64,000 nucleotides of DNA from Agarophyton chilense (taxonomy: Eukaryota > Rhodophyta > Florideophyceae > Gracilariales > Gracilariaceae): contig JARGXX010000068.1 in NCBI GenBank assembly GCA_030374765.1, forward strand, positions 1,612,001-1,676,000, in the 5' to 3' direction. Under the pieces are notes generated by a model, which was not told where the DNA came from, searched no databases, and was given only the letters and a program-made list of their open reading frames with translations. The translations under genes and the position numbers were made by a program. Below, piece by piece: positions 21,489-32,265 of the stretch (position 1 is its first letter; each line of letters begins with the position of its first letter).

Positions 21489-22307
21489 TTATTTTTTATC
21501 CAGATCTTCTTTTTTTACACTTTTGTAGCTGCAGTTCTCTCGTCAATTTCATGAATAGATCATCCAGAAGCGCCTAGCGTTTTCCGTAGTTCTCTACAAT
21601 ACCAGTATTAGATGTTTTTTACTTCCGCCCATCGAAAAACAACAAGACGTTTGAACCAATCGATTTGTATTTGAGAGAGAGTGTATGCATAGATTAAAGA
21701 TTAGTTAGCACAACTTTAAAGAACGTGTTTTGAACTTTTTCGAAAATTATATCTGTCTTTCCACAAGCAGGTTTGGGAGAATCTGCATCTCGAATAGCGT
21801 GAAGGAGGAAAAACTAGTATGGGGCAAAAAACCTAAACGTTTTAGTTTAGAGTTTGAAGTCTGTTTTTCGGGTGGCATTTTGTCATGTTCGACAAATTTT
21901 TGCATGAATTTCGGATCCCCACAAGGTTTTATCTCATCTTGTGTTGAGTGTATAGAGTTGGATGGTTGTATAGATGTATTCATGACGGTAAGAACCCGGA
22001 ACAGCTTCCAGAAAGCTACTCTGCACCTGCAAACGCTTTACCACCACCAACTCGTGTGAAATAACTTTGAAGTGGTAAGGAAATCTCGCGCAGTTTGTAC
22101 CCACGAAGAACAGGTTTGTAACGTGTAACTTCTCTCTATCATATTTGTACGAGAATTGGGTTTGCGTAAATCCTCTCTTGTGTTTATTGATCCCTTTAGG
22201 GATCGAAATTGGCATTAGGGATATCAGCTAGTTTCACCGACAAGATCAGAGATATTCCAAGTTCTCGCCCCTGTGCAGTGAGTGTGATTAGGGATTTCAT
22301 TAATGCT
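21489..22307. other. No supported gene
   Basis: AT-rich. Short frames on both strands (21730-22059 plus; 21934-22215 minus) show no motif. It contains the 3' flank of the metacaspase gene. Confidence 0.5.
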
Positions 22308-23265
22308 TCAGGACAGAAAAGGCACCTGGGCCAGTCTAGGAGGACACTCGAGGCAAGGATTCTGCGAGAATCCTGCGTCAAGAAGCAACTTTCTAACCTC
22401 CATGACGATTTCATAGTACTTTGCTGTGGGATTTCTCCGATACACTATCTCCAAGGCCTTCGTGAAAGCTCCATATGCCGGTCCGTCTCTCGGCTGTACG
22501 TCTTTGCATTTTTCATTGGCTTGACACGCACTCATCAAGAGACAAACATCGGGCTTCGAAGCGTCACACGACAAATCTTTTGCAGGAGCCAATGTTGGCC
22601 GTAATTTGGTGGAAGGTGAGGCATTGGCACCTTCTTCACGAATCGCGGAGCGCTCGTTGGTCTTCACAACACGGAAAGGGATGAACCGATCTACTTGATG
22701 ACCGGTAAACGATGATGCGGGCGCCGAGTGTTGGCCAAGGTCGTTCAACTTATCACCATGAACGACGCGATGGGCACCATCAAACAAGGTACCAGAGTGA
22801 CAACAGTCTACAATGGCGGTTGCACGGACTGAGGCGGGAAGGCGAGCAAAGTAGGTACGCAACTCATTGTCAGTAATGGTGTGCCAATCAGAGGTGACAA
22901 TGGCTTCATCCAAACCGTCCTGCTCGCCTGTTGCGGACGGCGTTTGAGTGCCATGGCCTGAAAAGTAGAAAAGAACTTGGTCTCCAGGACTCTTATTTAG
23001 GACCAGAAGCTTGAGGCTAAGGCAGATTAGTTCGTACGTGGCGGGATACCAATTGGGATGCGAGTCCGAGAGTGTGGCGACATTGTATCCATTCTCTTGC
23101 AGGATGCTTGTGATAGTGACAGCATCATTCACACAACCCTTCACTGAGATTGGAAAGCGATTGGGTCAGTAGGTGGTGACAGAATAAGTGCTGGATGCGG
23201 GGGTACTTACGCTGTTCAGGAGAGCCACGGTAGTTTATGCCAACAACAACAGCGTGTTTGGACAT
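22308..23265 (-). CDS. Metacaspase (two exons, 67-bp intron)
   Basis: Exon 1 runs 23265-23211 (MSKHAVVVGINYRGSPEQ plus one base). The intron is 23210-23144 with donor GTAAGT and acceptor TCTCAG. Exon 2 is 23143-22308. Splicing restores the canonical metacaspase start, with GSPEQ joining LKGCVNDA. Total 296 residues, no N-terminal prodomain. The catalytic His is in FYFSGHGTQ (H82) and the catalytic Cys in IVDCCHSGT (C133), followed by the linker and p10-like part (LLMSACQANEKCKDVQPRDG; GAFTKAL). Metacaspases cleave after Arg or Lys and act in stress responses and cell death; cytosolic location is expected. Complete and apparently functional. Confidence 0.93.
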
Positions 23266-23569
23266 ACTGGGTAGCTGTGTGGCAATCAGCAGTATTTGTT
23301 CTGAAAATGAAAAGTTCACCGGCAGCGGCAGGGGAAGTTTTAGAGGGCGCACGTATATACCCTACTCATGGCAAGATGCGCACCATGTGTCATCGAGCCC
23401 CGAGCATTGTCGAAATAGCGACTCGCGCCATAACGTCGGACTGAGATTAAAAAAGAATCGGGCGCAGGATAAGACGGCAACCCTCTATCCTTGTTTCTGC
23501 CTCATGGTAGTGCCGCTGCCCACCACCGCGCGCTTTAGAGGCGCGACAAAAAGGATTTTCGTGAGAGTG

Positions 23570-23641
23570 GGCGTCTGCCGGGGATCGAACCCGGGACCTC
23601 TTGCACCCAAAGCAAGAATCTTACCCCTAGACCACAGACGC
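23570..23641 (-). tRNA. tRNA-Pro (anticodon TGG)
   Basis: Minus-strand cloverleaf: acceptor GCGTCTG/CAGACGC, anticodon stem CTTGC/GCAAG with loop TTTGGGT giving anticodon TGG, T arm CCGGG/CCCGG around TTCGATC, B box intact, no intron. It lies just downstream of the lyase-like gene. Confidence 0.94.
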
Positions 23642-23692
23642 CAAGGAGTGCCGATCACGCGTGCTCCTGGCTCAACGTTTACAATATATAAA

Positions 23693-26600
23693 CTAAACAT
23701 TCTTTTTTCCTCTACCATTGACCCCCTTGCTCTTTGAGGCTCCTCCTCCCATCGCGCCGCGCATCGTGTGACGCAACTGCACTTGTGCCGGCTCGATACC
23801 GTCAGTGTCTACGGACACGGCCAAGAAGTACGGTCGATACCTGGTCAGACGCCGATTCATTTTCGTCTTCCGCTCGTCACAAATATCGTTTTCGGCACTG
23901 ACGTGCACAAGCGTGCATCGCCTCGCCTCGTAGTTCTCGTCTGCTTCCGAATCGTCACCACAGTCATACAACGCGAGTGATGTGGTACCCATCGTCATTT
24001 TCGAGCATGTGGACAACACGTCCAATTGCCGGGTTCCTGCAGATCTGCCGAGAAGCCTGAATACCACTTGATACTCTGCGGGAGTTTCATGCAAGAAATG
24101 AGAAAGATCTGTCTCCATTCTCGACGCGCCAACAGTGAACCGCTTTCCGAACTTGAGCGGTAATGGATCCATGGGAGGTACTGGCTCGATCGACCGCGTT
24201 GGTACAGGCGAAGGAGAGGGGCTGAACGGCGGTTGTTCTGTAGTCGATGGAGAAGGTGAGGCACTTGTCGAAGGGGTTGGGAAAGGAGACGCACTCATTG
24301 ATGCTGACACACTCATAGACGGGCTTGAAGACGGCGTTGAGGTTTGGCTTGGCGTCGGATTTGGTGGTGCGCTTATCAAGTGGCTTGCCGATGGGCTCGC
24401 CGATGGGCTCGCCGATGGGCTCGCCGATGGGCTCGACGATGGACTCGATGATGGACTCGACGATGGACTCGACGATGGACTCGAAGATGGGCTGGGGGCA
24501 ATAGTACGTTCGACTATGTGTGTCCCTGCCTCCACATTATAGTAATTCAATTGCTCACCGTGAGACACTTTCACGATTTCATCACTCACTCGTATCATAG
24601 AGAAGTTCTCTGTGCTACCAATATGTGCGTGAAACGCCATCCACATCTCCTCCTTCTGGTAGTTATCGCTGCGTACCACAACTCGCTTGTACGTCTTCTC
24701 GGACATGTACTGTTCCATTCGGTACGATAATTGATTCCCTAGGGCTAGCACATGCAAGTCGACTTGTGCCTCGCCACCGTTTGTCAGAACAAGTTTACAT
24801 CTATGACCAGCACACGACGACAAGCTTGTATTCACAGAAGCCGATTCGGCAAGGATCAAATAAGACTCGAACGTATTGATTGTAGGCGTTCCCGAAACTT
24901 CAACTGAGTCCACGACAATGAAATGGCCATGATCGACTGCACTGCGCCTCAGAATCATTGAGCGCACAATCCATGATAGGCTTGTCTCCCTATAGGTCCG
25001 GCGCCATGTCCACATTCCTCTGAACCCAACATCGGGGTCACCATTTAGACTGAACTGGGACCTGGTGAAGCCAAGGTCCGCTCCATCATCCCAGGCCGGC
25101 CATCCAAAGTAATGAGGGTGTCTGGATTCAGTATCATCGAACCATTTTAGCTCCCTCACAAGTGTTCCATCCGCGCCGTACACATTGACGTATTGTCGCA
25201 ATGCACTGTTCCCGGGCCAGTTTCGCGCCCACTGGAAGTTGTAGGCGTAAGTCAAATCCGCTGCTGCAATAACTTCATCACCGTCGTCTGTTTTCTTGAT
25301 CATACGCACAGATGGCGCCTTCTCGTCTTGTGCCAGGCCGTCGATATGTAGAAGAGAATGCTTTCGAGAATCTACGCTGGCCTTCCACCAGTGATCGTCA
25401 ATCCATGTGCTCCGGTACGCAGTGTAAGTGAACGCCCCACGGTCTGCATTGTCGTGACCAGGAAAGAACGAGTCTGGGCGCGCATCGAAATGAACGTAAG
25501 TTGCGTTTTCATCTTCGCTGCTTCTTGCGATGAGTAGACCTCGGCGAGAGGAGTAATAAGAGAGCGGGAAGTGCTCTAAATATTGGCCCAGGCCTTGCGG
25601 CGAGGATGCGGATGTGGCTGTACCATGCTCGCCTCCAAGCAGCAGCATTGGGGTCAGATCCTGGAACCATTGAATACGACATGGGTTGTTGTTCCGGAAG
25701 TCTTGCCCCATTCTATGCCTCCAAATCATTTGGGATAGTGGTCCGTCACGGTAAATGTATCTGAACAATGAAGCCCAGGCAGGGTACAATAACCCCCCTC
25801 CGGAGGAATGCCCAATTATGCGCCCGCAGTGCCAAGGTTCAAGCATTTGAGCAGCATTGTGAATGAGCCCACGAAATCTATTGGTGTCAAACAGGTTCAG
25901 TCCTCTTCTGTGTGCGGCCAAAAGGCCGAGACTGCCTTCACGAAGCGCAATGAAGTAGGTGTAGCCGTCTTCGAACGTGCTTCCATCAGGGTATATTGAA
26001 TGATTCACGTATGCGTCAATCAACGCTGAAAATCGGTGATTGAGACCCACATTGAACCCAGTTTCTTCCGCCGCGGACAATACGGAAGAAGCATAGGCGT
26101 CGTAATCAGTCTCGCCCTCAAGAACAAGGTTTGCGAGGTACAGATAAGAATGGTACATCGCCCAATTGCTGAATATTCGATGAGGGTGCAACAGTGCGTT
26201 AGGTGAGTACCGATCGCTAACAACGGTTGAACCCCATGAAGATTTCTTATGGACGAATAAAGCGATGGCGCTTCTTACAATTCGTCTTTGCGCAGTGGTA
26301 AATCTCTCGTACAAGACATCCAGTGTCAATGCCATAGGGAAACTGGCAACGTACCAATCGTCAAGTACTTCAAACCTTCGAGTTGTATCCCATAAGTGGG
26401 CACGCTCTCCGCTCGATTCTGTGGGGCATGCATCAGCGCAGTTAACGGCGCGGTGAGCGATCAGTACTTTCGCCCAGGCGACAGTAGCTAGGATGCAGTC
26501 TTCAACAGTTCTTTCCGTGAACGATGTGGAAATTCCCTGTTGAATGACTAGTTCCTGAACACTGGTCCAAAGAGCACACACGAAAAAGCTCTGGTAGGTA

Positions 26601-27166
26601 GTTTCAGATGATTCCATGATCTTGAGAGCAAGCGGCTCAAGTTTTTCACGATGCGATAAAGATAATTGGGTGTAGTCCTCTTGCTCACTGTACGCCGCGG
26701 TATCCCCGTTTCGCTCCATTTGTGCCAGTGATATGAGAAATGAGGATTCCGTTCCATAGTCCGACGATACCAAGCGAATGTGACGAGACCACGACCCCTC
26801 TCTATCAAAAACAGTTGGTTCAGCATAACGAGCTACGAGTTCATCCCATTCTTTTTTATCAAAGAGTATGCGGGGATGGACTCCAGGGTCCAGAGCTGGA
26901 GATGGAGCTGGTGTGACAGAAATGCGTCCGAACAAAGATAAATGAGGGGGTTCCTGAAGAAACCTGCTTACTCCCGGGGGTTTGGAGAATTCAGATGCAT
27001 TGCGAAAGCTTGCCGATGAAGAAGCTAGGAAGAAGTGTTTCAAAAGAAAGGTAAAAACAAGGGCAAATGATACAACAGAAGCCATGTGGGCTTTGAGTCT
27101 TACCAGTGCTTTGGTTGCTCTTTGATTGATACAGGTAGCTGCTCTTCTTATACCTGACGAGGGCAT
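23693..27166 (-). CDS. Membrane-anchored heparinase II/III-like polysaccharide lyase
   Basis: 1157 residues in one exon from ATG 27166. A hydrophobic anchor at about residues 28-47 (MASVVSFALVFTFLLKHFFL) after a basic N-terminus suggests a type II membrane protein or an uncleaved signal. Residues about 90-540 look like the all-helical toroid of polysaccharide lyases (WYVASFPMALTLDVLYERF; HPHRIFSNWAMYHSYLYLAN). About 545-880 is beta-rich with FFPGHDNADRGAFTYTAYR and DHGHFIVVDSVEVSG, the kind of blocks seen in heparinase II/III-type enzymes. A long Ser-Pro repeat follows (about 885-975), then a C-terminal domain with conserved cysteines. An acidic-polysaccharide lyase of the cell wall or Golgi is inferred; the catalytic assignment is not proven. 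The opposite strand is partly open only because of the repeat. Confidence 0.72.
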   Translation of the reverse strand: MPSSGIRRAATCINQRATKALVRLKAHMASVVSFALVFTFLLKHFFLASSSASFRNASEFSKPPGVSRFLQEPPHLSLFGRISVTPAPSPALDPGVHPRILFDKKEWDELVARYAEPTVFDREGSWSRHIRLVSSDYGTESSFLISLAQMERNGDTAAYSEQEDYTQLSLSHREKLEPLALKIMESSETTYQSFFVCALWTSVQELVIQQGISTSFTERTVEDCILATVAWAKVLIAHRAVNCADACPTESSGERAHLWDTTRRFEVLDDWYVASFPMALTLDVLYERFTTAQRRIVRSAIALFVHKKSSWGSTVVSDRYSPNALLHPHRIFSNWAMYHSYLYLANLVLEGETDYDAYASSVLSAAEETGFNVGLNHRFSALIDAYVNHSIYPDGSTFEDGYTYFIALREGSLGLLAAHRRGLNLFDTNRFRGLIHNAAQMLEPWHCGRIIGHSSGGGLLYPAWASLFRYIYRDGPLSQMIWRHRMGQDFRNNNPCRIQWFQDLTPMLLLGGEHGTATSASSPQGLGQYLEHFPLSYYSSRRGLLIARSSEDENATYVHFDARPDSFFPGHDNADRGAFTYTAYRSTWIDDHWWKASVDSRKHSLLHIDGLAQDEKAPSVRMIKKTDDGDEVIAAADLTYAYNFQWARNWPGNSALRQYVNVYGADGTLVRELKWFDDTESRHPHYFGWPAWDDGADLGFTRSQFSLNGDPDVGFRGMWTWRRTYRETSLSWIVRSMILRRSAVDHGHFIVVDSVEVSGTPTINTFESYLILAESASVNTSLSSCAGHRCKLVLTNGGEAQVDLHVLALGNQLSYRMEQYMSEKTYKRVVVRSDNYQKEEMWMAFHAHIGSTENFSMIRVSDEIVKVSHGEQLNYYNVEAGTHIVERTIAPSPSSSPSSSPSSSPSSSPSSSPSASPSASPSASPSASHLISAPPNPTPSQTSTPSSSPSMSVSASMSASPFPTPSTSASPSPSTTEQPPFSPSPSPVPTRSIEPVPPMDPLPLKFGKRFTVGASRMETDLSHFLHETPAEYQVVFRLLGRSAGTRQLDVLSTCSKMTMGTTSLALYDCGDDSEADENYEARRCTLVHVSAENDICDERKTKMNRRLTRYRPYFLAVSVDTDGIEPAQVQLRHTMRGAMGGGASKSKGVNGRGKKNV
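24385..24498. repeat. 12-bp coding minisatellite (Ser-Pro repeat)
   Basis: About nine copies of GATGGGCTCGCC and its variants GATGGACTCGAC, in frame with the lyase-like gene and encoding SPSS/SPSA repeats. Copy number is likely variable between strains. Confidence 0.85.
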
Positions 27167-28598
27167 TCCTGGAACGGAAATACTCTTTACATCTACACCT
27201 TCGAAAAAACAGTATACGATTGAGTGTGTGGCTCGAGAGCTTTACGACCGTTTACTTGAAAGTTGAATAACTATAAGAAGCAAAATGAATTGTATTTCTT
27301 GTCTGTGTTCTAGACTCGAGCAAAGTAAAGTCAGGTGCACGTCAGCTATCGTTTGAAATTCAAAATTGTGTTTGCTCTTATGAGAGCAACCCCAGCTGTG
27401 CGCTACCAAACAAGTATGCTGTCTAAAAGGTCTGTATCTTTATATACGGAGCTATCCACTGTTCGTATCCCTCTTAGCACGTTGCCGATGTGGTTGGGTG
27501 GCTTGGCATCTACAAAAGAACGAAGGTACCGTTGGTAGATTTGCGGTCTGTCTTTTCACTGCTTGTCTGATAGATCAACCAAGGAGTTTGCATTTTAACC
27601 TTCCCTTTTGCACCTGAAAGGTCTTATCGCTACTCTTGTACCGTTAGCAATACGAGATATCCAACAATATTGCAGGAAAAAGCTGAAAAATGTAATTGAA
27701 TAGTACGTTTGTGGAACAGATGTACACGTGTTTAAAAGCGTATCATTCAAGCGCTAGAATCAAGTTCTTAAAGCTACTACTGAAGCTAGTATGCAAACAA
27801 AGAAAAAGACTTGGCATGTTGACAGCCAATTGTTTTTTATTGAAAAAAGGCTGTCGACCAATAACAAACAGTTCTTATTGCTACTATTGTTGAAAAGAGC
27901 CCGCCGGTTCATAAGTATGCGTACCTTTAAAATGAAACAAAAGTTTTGTTTTATGTTCAGTGCGGAGAACGCGGAACATGATATTACAGACCACCACTGC
28001 ACCATTGCATTTCTGCTTCTTTTCCTGCTCACAAGAACCTCGATGGCTTTACCAACCATAGATACTCCGTCAACGCACGAATGTGTGACAACGCTCGCTC
28101 CTAAACGCTTGTTGCGAATGGCTGTCAGCGATTGATATCCAATTGTCCGTTCTAAAACTTCTTGGAGTGGTTAGACTTCACTACAGCTTATGTCTGTAGG
28201 GTCTTGCGATATTTCGATTCTACAGGCCAACTGTACAAACCCTGCCTCGCTCTTTTCGCACATACTCGTTCCTCTTTTTTTCAGGACACAGACAAGTGCG
28301 AAGGGTATGCTAGTCCCAACGACATGTACTCAGTGTTGGTCAACGAAGAAATGCTTACACCCCTTTTTCATGAATGCCTCCAGCAAGGTTGCTCACCACT
28401 CCCTTCTGTTGTAGGAAACCCTTTCGCGCTTCACTTTTCGACTCTTTGCTTTTCTTCAACAATGGGGCTCAATGCAAGCACTGAGGGAATTCCCTGCCGC
28501 CTCACGGTCCGCCCCTTTTGTTCTGATCTACAGCGCGGTGGCCATCTCAAGTCCTACACGACACACACCCCTCAATAATTTGGCCGAGCAGAAACGTA
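27167..28598. other. Divergent intergenic region between lyase-like and kinesin genes
   Basis: Holds the 5' flanks of both genes. The short frames here (27696-27893, 27791-28135, 28162-28578 plus) have no recognisable motif. Confidence 0.5.
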
Positions 28599-30704
28599 AT
28601 GCAACACTTACACCCAAATGAAATGTCGAGTGCGCTACGAGACAAAGTTCAGGTGGCGGTCCGAATTCGTCCGCTGCTTAAGCGAGAACTCTGTACCTCA
28701 ACGGTCGCACAGTCTACCAACTGGTCCTTCTCACCGACTTCAATCGCCCAGTGCATTGATAACAAACCGGTCCCTTTTCACTCATTCTCCTTCGACCATA
28801 TTTTCCTACCTAACGCGACAAACGAGTTTGTTTTTGAAACTGTAGCTCGCCCAGTCGTCGCTTCTGCTGTCGATGGAATCAATGGTGTCATTTTTGCCTA
28901 TGGACAAACGGCTGCGGGGAAAACCCATACTATGCTGGGAAATCAAGCAGATCCGGGCGTGACTCTTCGTTCAATATCGGATGTATTTGAGAGAATATCT
29001 AAGCTGCCAAGCCGCAAGTTCTTGTTGAGGGCCAGCTACTTAGAGATATACAATGAGTTTATTCGGGACCTTCTCGTTCCCTCGAACGACAACCTCAAGA
29101 TTCGCGAGGACGTGGTCAATAATACGGTACACGTCAATTCTCATCGAAAGATTGTGACCTCCATTGATGATGTCATGAAGATCGTTTTAGCGGGCGAAGC
29201 AATTCGATCAATCGGTGCTACTAACATGAACGAGAAAGCTTCACGTTCTCACACTATCATTACCATAACAATAGAATCAAGAGATATTGATCAGCTGAAC
29301 ACAAGCTCAATTCAAAGCAGTGGCGTGGCCATTCGAATCAGTACTCTCTCGTTGGTTGATCTGGCCGGTTCAGAGCGCGCATCGTTGACTAGAGCGCAGG
29401 GGAAGAGACTCACCGAGGGTGGTTATATTAACAAGAGTCTTCTAACGTTGGGCAATGTTATAAAAAAGCTGAGCTCTTGTGACTCACCTGCACACGTTCC
29501 GTACCGAGATTCGAAGCTCACTCGCTTGCTACAGCCTGCTCTTGGAGGCAACGCCCGGACTGCAATAATTTGTGCGGTGACAACGGCTGCCATTCACACT
29601 GAAGAAACATTGAGCACTCTGAAGTTTGCGAGTCGTGCAAAGAAGGTCACGAACAGTGCGGAAACGAATGAATTCCTTGATGATCGGGCCAAATTAAAAA
29701 GGGCTGAAGCGCAGATTAAGTCCTTGAAGAAAGAAATGAAAAGATTGCGAAGTTCGTTGGATACAATTTCTGCACAGTCAAGCAGAGCTGAAGCAGAAGG
29801 GTGGCGAAGCTGGGAAGTAGATCTTAAAACGTCGGTGTCGGAATTGTTATGTTTTGCCCAGAAAAGCAGTGATGTATGTTCCATGTGCTTGGTGCCAAGA
29901 TGCCCTGATGACATTAACAAAAGAGAGGAGACGATCAGGCGATTGTTGGTATTGATAGAAAGATATCCTGAAAAAGTCGAGCGTGATTACATCGACGAAC
30001 ATTCAGGAAAAGTAGAGAATCTGTCCCGTGCGGTAAAGCAGGTCCAAAACGACGTGGTTGGGAAAGATGTGGAGCTTGGTGACCTCGAGCGGGAGATGGA
30101 ATTTCATCATAGAAATAGCCCATATCCGATTCCACCGTATGCAGAATCTGATGTGGAACAATCAGTGTCAGCTTGTACTTTCGAGGGGATTATGGCTGAG
30201 GACTGTAGCAGTAGCTCTAGCGCTGCTAGTGTGATACAGAGCAGAAAAGTTGAATGGATAAAGGATCTACGAGAGAATGCTGAAGAAAAGCAACTCAAGA
30301 TGGAGACATTGTTCCGTAATTTAGATTCATTGAAAACGGAGCAAGGACTTGATGACAATAAATCTGGCTTTCATCATGGGAAGAAAATCCCAACTCATTT
30401 ACGTCACGAGGTGGGTAACGAAGACACAAGAAGCTTATTCAGCGAAAGCTGTTTTGAGAAAAAGGATAATAAAACTGAGTGCGAGGCGAAAGTTTGCCCT
30501 GGTACACCACTGAATGACATCAGTTCGGTTGTGGGTCATGGACAGGAGATCAAAGAATCTGAACGAGAAAGGAATGGTGGTTGCATCTCAAAGATAGCAA
30601 GGTTTTTTGGGAGAGTACTGGTCGCCTCTTGTGCGATATGGATCCATACCTGTGTTTCGCGGTTATACAACCCAAGCCATGAGTCTGGTGGCCCATGCTC
30701 GTGA
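28599..30704 (+). CDS. N-terminal-motor kinesin with hydrophobic C-terminal tail
   Basis: 701 residues in one exon; a second ATG eight codons in is also possible. The motor domain (about 15-355) has KVQVAVRIRPL, the P-loop GQTAAGKTHT (102-111), switch I NEKASRSHT, switch II LVDLAGSERA, INKSLLTLGNVIKKL and VPYRDSKLTRLLQPALGG. The order fits a kinesin-7 (CENP-E-like) type, but family assignment by eye is tentative. A neck and coiled coil follow (about 360-400), then an acidic low-complexity tail. The last 40 residues contain a hydrophobic segment (FFGRVLVASCAIWIHTCV, about 670-687) flanked by basic residues, which suggests membrane anchoring of the cargo end. ATP-driven microtubule transport is the family function. 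Confidence 0.92.
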   Translation: MQHLHPNEMSSALRDKVQVAVRIRPLLKRELCTSTVAQSTNWSFSPTSIAQCIDNKPVPFHSFSFDHIFLPNATNEFVFETVARPVVASAVDGINGVIFAYGQTAAGKTHTMLGNQADPGVTLRSISDVFERISKLPSRKFLLRASYLEIYNEFIRDLLVPSNDNLKIREDVVNNTVHVNSHRKIVTSIDDVMKIVLAGEAIRSIGATNMNEKASRSHTIITITIESRDIDQLNTSSIQSSGVAIRISTLSLVDLAGSERASLTRAQGKRLTEGGYINKSLLTLGNVIKKLSSCDSPAHVPYRDSKLTRLLQPALGGNARTAIICAVTTAAIHTEETLSTLKFASRAKKVTNSAETNEFLDDRAKLKRAEAQIKSLKKEMKRLRSSLDTISAQSSRAEAEGWRSWEVDLKTSVSELLCFAQKSSDVCSMCLVPRCPDDINKREETIRRLLVLIERYPEKVERDYIDEHSGKVENLSRAVKQVQNDVVGKDVELGDLEREMEFHHRNSPYPIPPYAESDVEQSVSACTFEGIMAEDCSSSSSAASVIQSRKVEWIKDLRENAEEKQLKMETLFRNLDSLKTEQGLDDNKSGFHHGKKIPTHLRHEVGNEDTRSLFSESCFEKKDNKTECEAKVCPGTPLNDISSVVGHGQEIKESERERNGGCISKIARFFGRVLVASCAIWIHTCVSRLYNPSHESGGPCS

Positions 30705-32265
30705 TACAACTGTTCCTCGTCATAATCTTTGTGGGGCATGGACATGTGTATGCGATGCTTTTTAAGCTTGCTCAGATGAACAGGCTCTTTTTAATTGTGT
30801 GATTTTACGCTTCGTGTAAGCTGTTTCCTTTCAACAAGTAACATATGAAGTTCGTGATGATGTTAAAGTCTACTAGTACACCCAGTGACCGCGATTAATG
30901 TAGGTCTGAGAGTAATGTAGGATTATTTTTCAAAAAAACACTCCTTGTGGGTTGTCAAGGTGGGAAGCCTGATACGGCACGATGTCCTCGCTGTACACTG
31001 GTAATTGAAGAAAGGCTTTATGATACTATCCGAGGGGTGATCGCTTGCAGGATTAGACCACTCTGGGGGTGACATTCCCCTATTTTTCCTGTCTTAGGGT
31101 GACTCTAAAATACTTTCGTCTCACCCTGGGTGATTTCCATTTTTCTAGGGTGACTTTTTCGTGATAAAGGGTTTCAAAAACATATCCCTTGCACCAAAAA
31201 TTCGATAATCTTTTTGACTACAGTACAGCTAATAAAACCAACACGACAAAAATTTGCAGTCAAAATACTGTTTCATACATATATATTTTATTGAGTCATA
31301 CTCTCTGTAGCGCACGTTCAGTACTGTAGTTTATTCTCGATCCTTTGGTCTGAATGACACTTTCACAGCATCTTGACATTGATTCAAAAAGAATCAAAAG
31401 CATTAGAGCTAATTTTGTGCCAACAATCCTTAGTACAAACAAGAGAAAGCGGCCTTCGGCCGCAGGCGGCGCTGCGCGCCGCGGTCGTTCTGCTCGACTA
31501 TTTCGTTTCTATGAAGCTTATTATACTATGCTTGAGCTTTTAGTAGCGTTTGTAGCTCTAAGCGTAGCCTTTTGCAGAGATATAAGTCCAAACTTGCTGA
31601 AGATTCTATTATTGACAGTGTCGACGTACAGTGATGGATCATAGCAGGTTATCGGCTACTAGGAGCGCTGTGCCGTTTAGCATTAGCTGCTGCACGATAT
31701 ATTAAAGATATATCATGAAACGAGCTCTGAAATGTATGTTAAGCTTGGTTGAGTACATTTTATTTTAAAAGCAATGGGGCAGTTGTAGCATATTATGGCG
31801 TTCAAACTGCCTCCGAAACTGTAACTTGCAGTGTCGACGTACAGGAACGGACTTAGCAACTTGACTGCCGCTGGCGGCGCTGCGCGCCTTAGCAGCGGCC
31901 GCGGCACGCACATATTTCTATTTGAACTGCAGCCAATACTATTACTTGCAATGTAGACTTAAAGTGACGGACTATGCAACTTGACGGCCGCTAGCGACGT
32001 ACAGGCAAGTACTTTGCAACTTGACGGCCGCTGCTAAGTCGCAGCGCGCCTTAGCAGCGGCTGCAGCACGCACAATGGCGCCAAATATCCCTTTGTAGCA
32101 CGAGAATGCATTGGTTTCAAACTGTCTTGGTGATTTGTCTTTTTATGGCTCCGTGCGTCTCTAATCCGGAATGGGAAAAAGTTTGAAGATCAAAACAGGT
32201 TTACACGCAAACAAATAGAAAAGCATAACATTTTTTTGGCTGAGTGTTTGAGCACTGATGCATAT
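30705..32265. other. Gene-free, likely Helitron 3' region with GC-rich repeats
   Basis: 30705-31300 holds the kinesin 3' flank and four GGGTGA words at 31067-31155. From about 31440 there are GC-rich islands in AT-rich DNA: GCGGCCTTCGGCCGC near 31450, GGCGGCGCTGCGCGCC at about 31450-31490 and again at 31870-31890, and recurring CAACTTGACGGCCGCT (31855, 31978, 32018) in diverged ~100-bp units. No gene is seen. The Helitron 3' end (CTRR after a hairpin) should lie here but I cannot fix it. Confidence 0.5.
32028..32060. repeat. Perfect 11-bp hairpin in Helitron 3' region
   Basis: CCGCTGCTAAG and its exact complement CTTAGCAGCGG are separated by 11 nt. Helitrons end in a short hairpin, but no CTRR follows at the usual 10-12 nt, so this is probably a subterminal structure. 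Confidence 0.6.

Noticed and set aside
28162-28578. Upstream frame before the kinesin as a separate gene or 5' exon
   Set aside because: No motif; the kinesin frame has its own ATG directly before the conserved motor start.
31440-31500. Helitron 3' terminus at the GCGGCC hairpin near 31450 with CTAA
   Set aside because: The hairpin-to-CTAA distance is about 15 nt and the next base is G, not T, so it does not meet the usual Helitron end rule.
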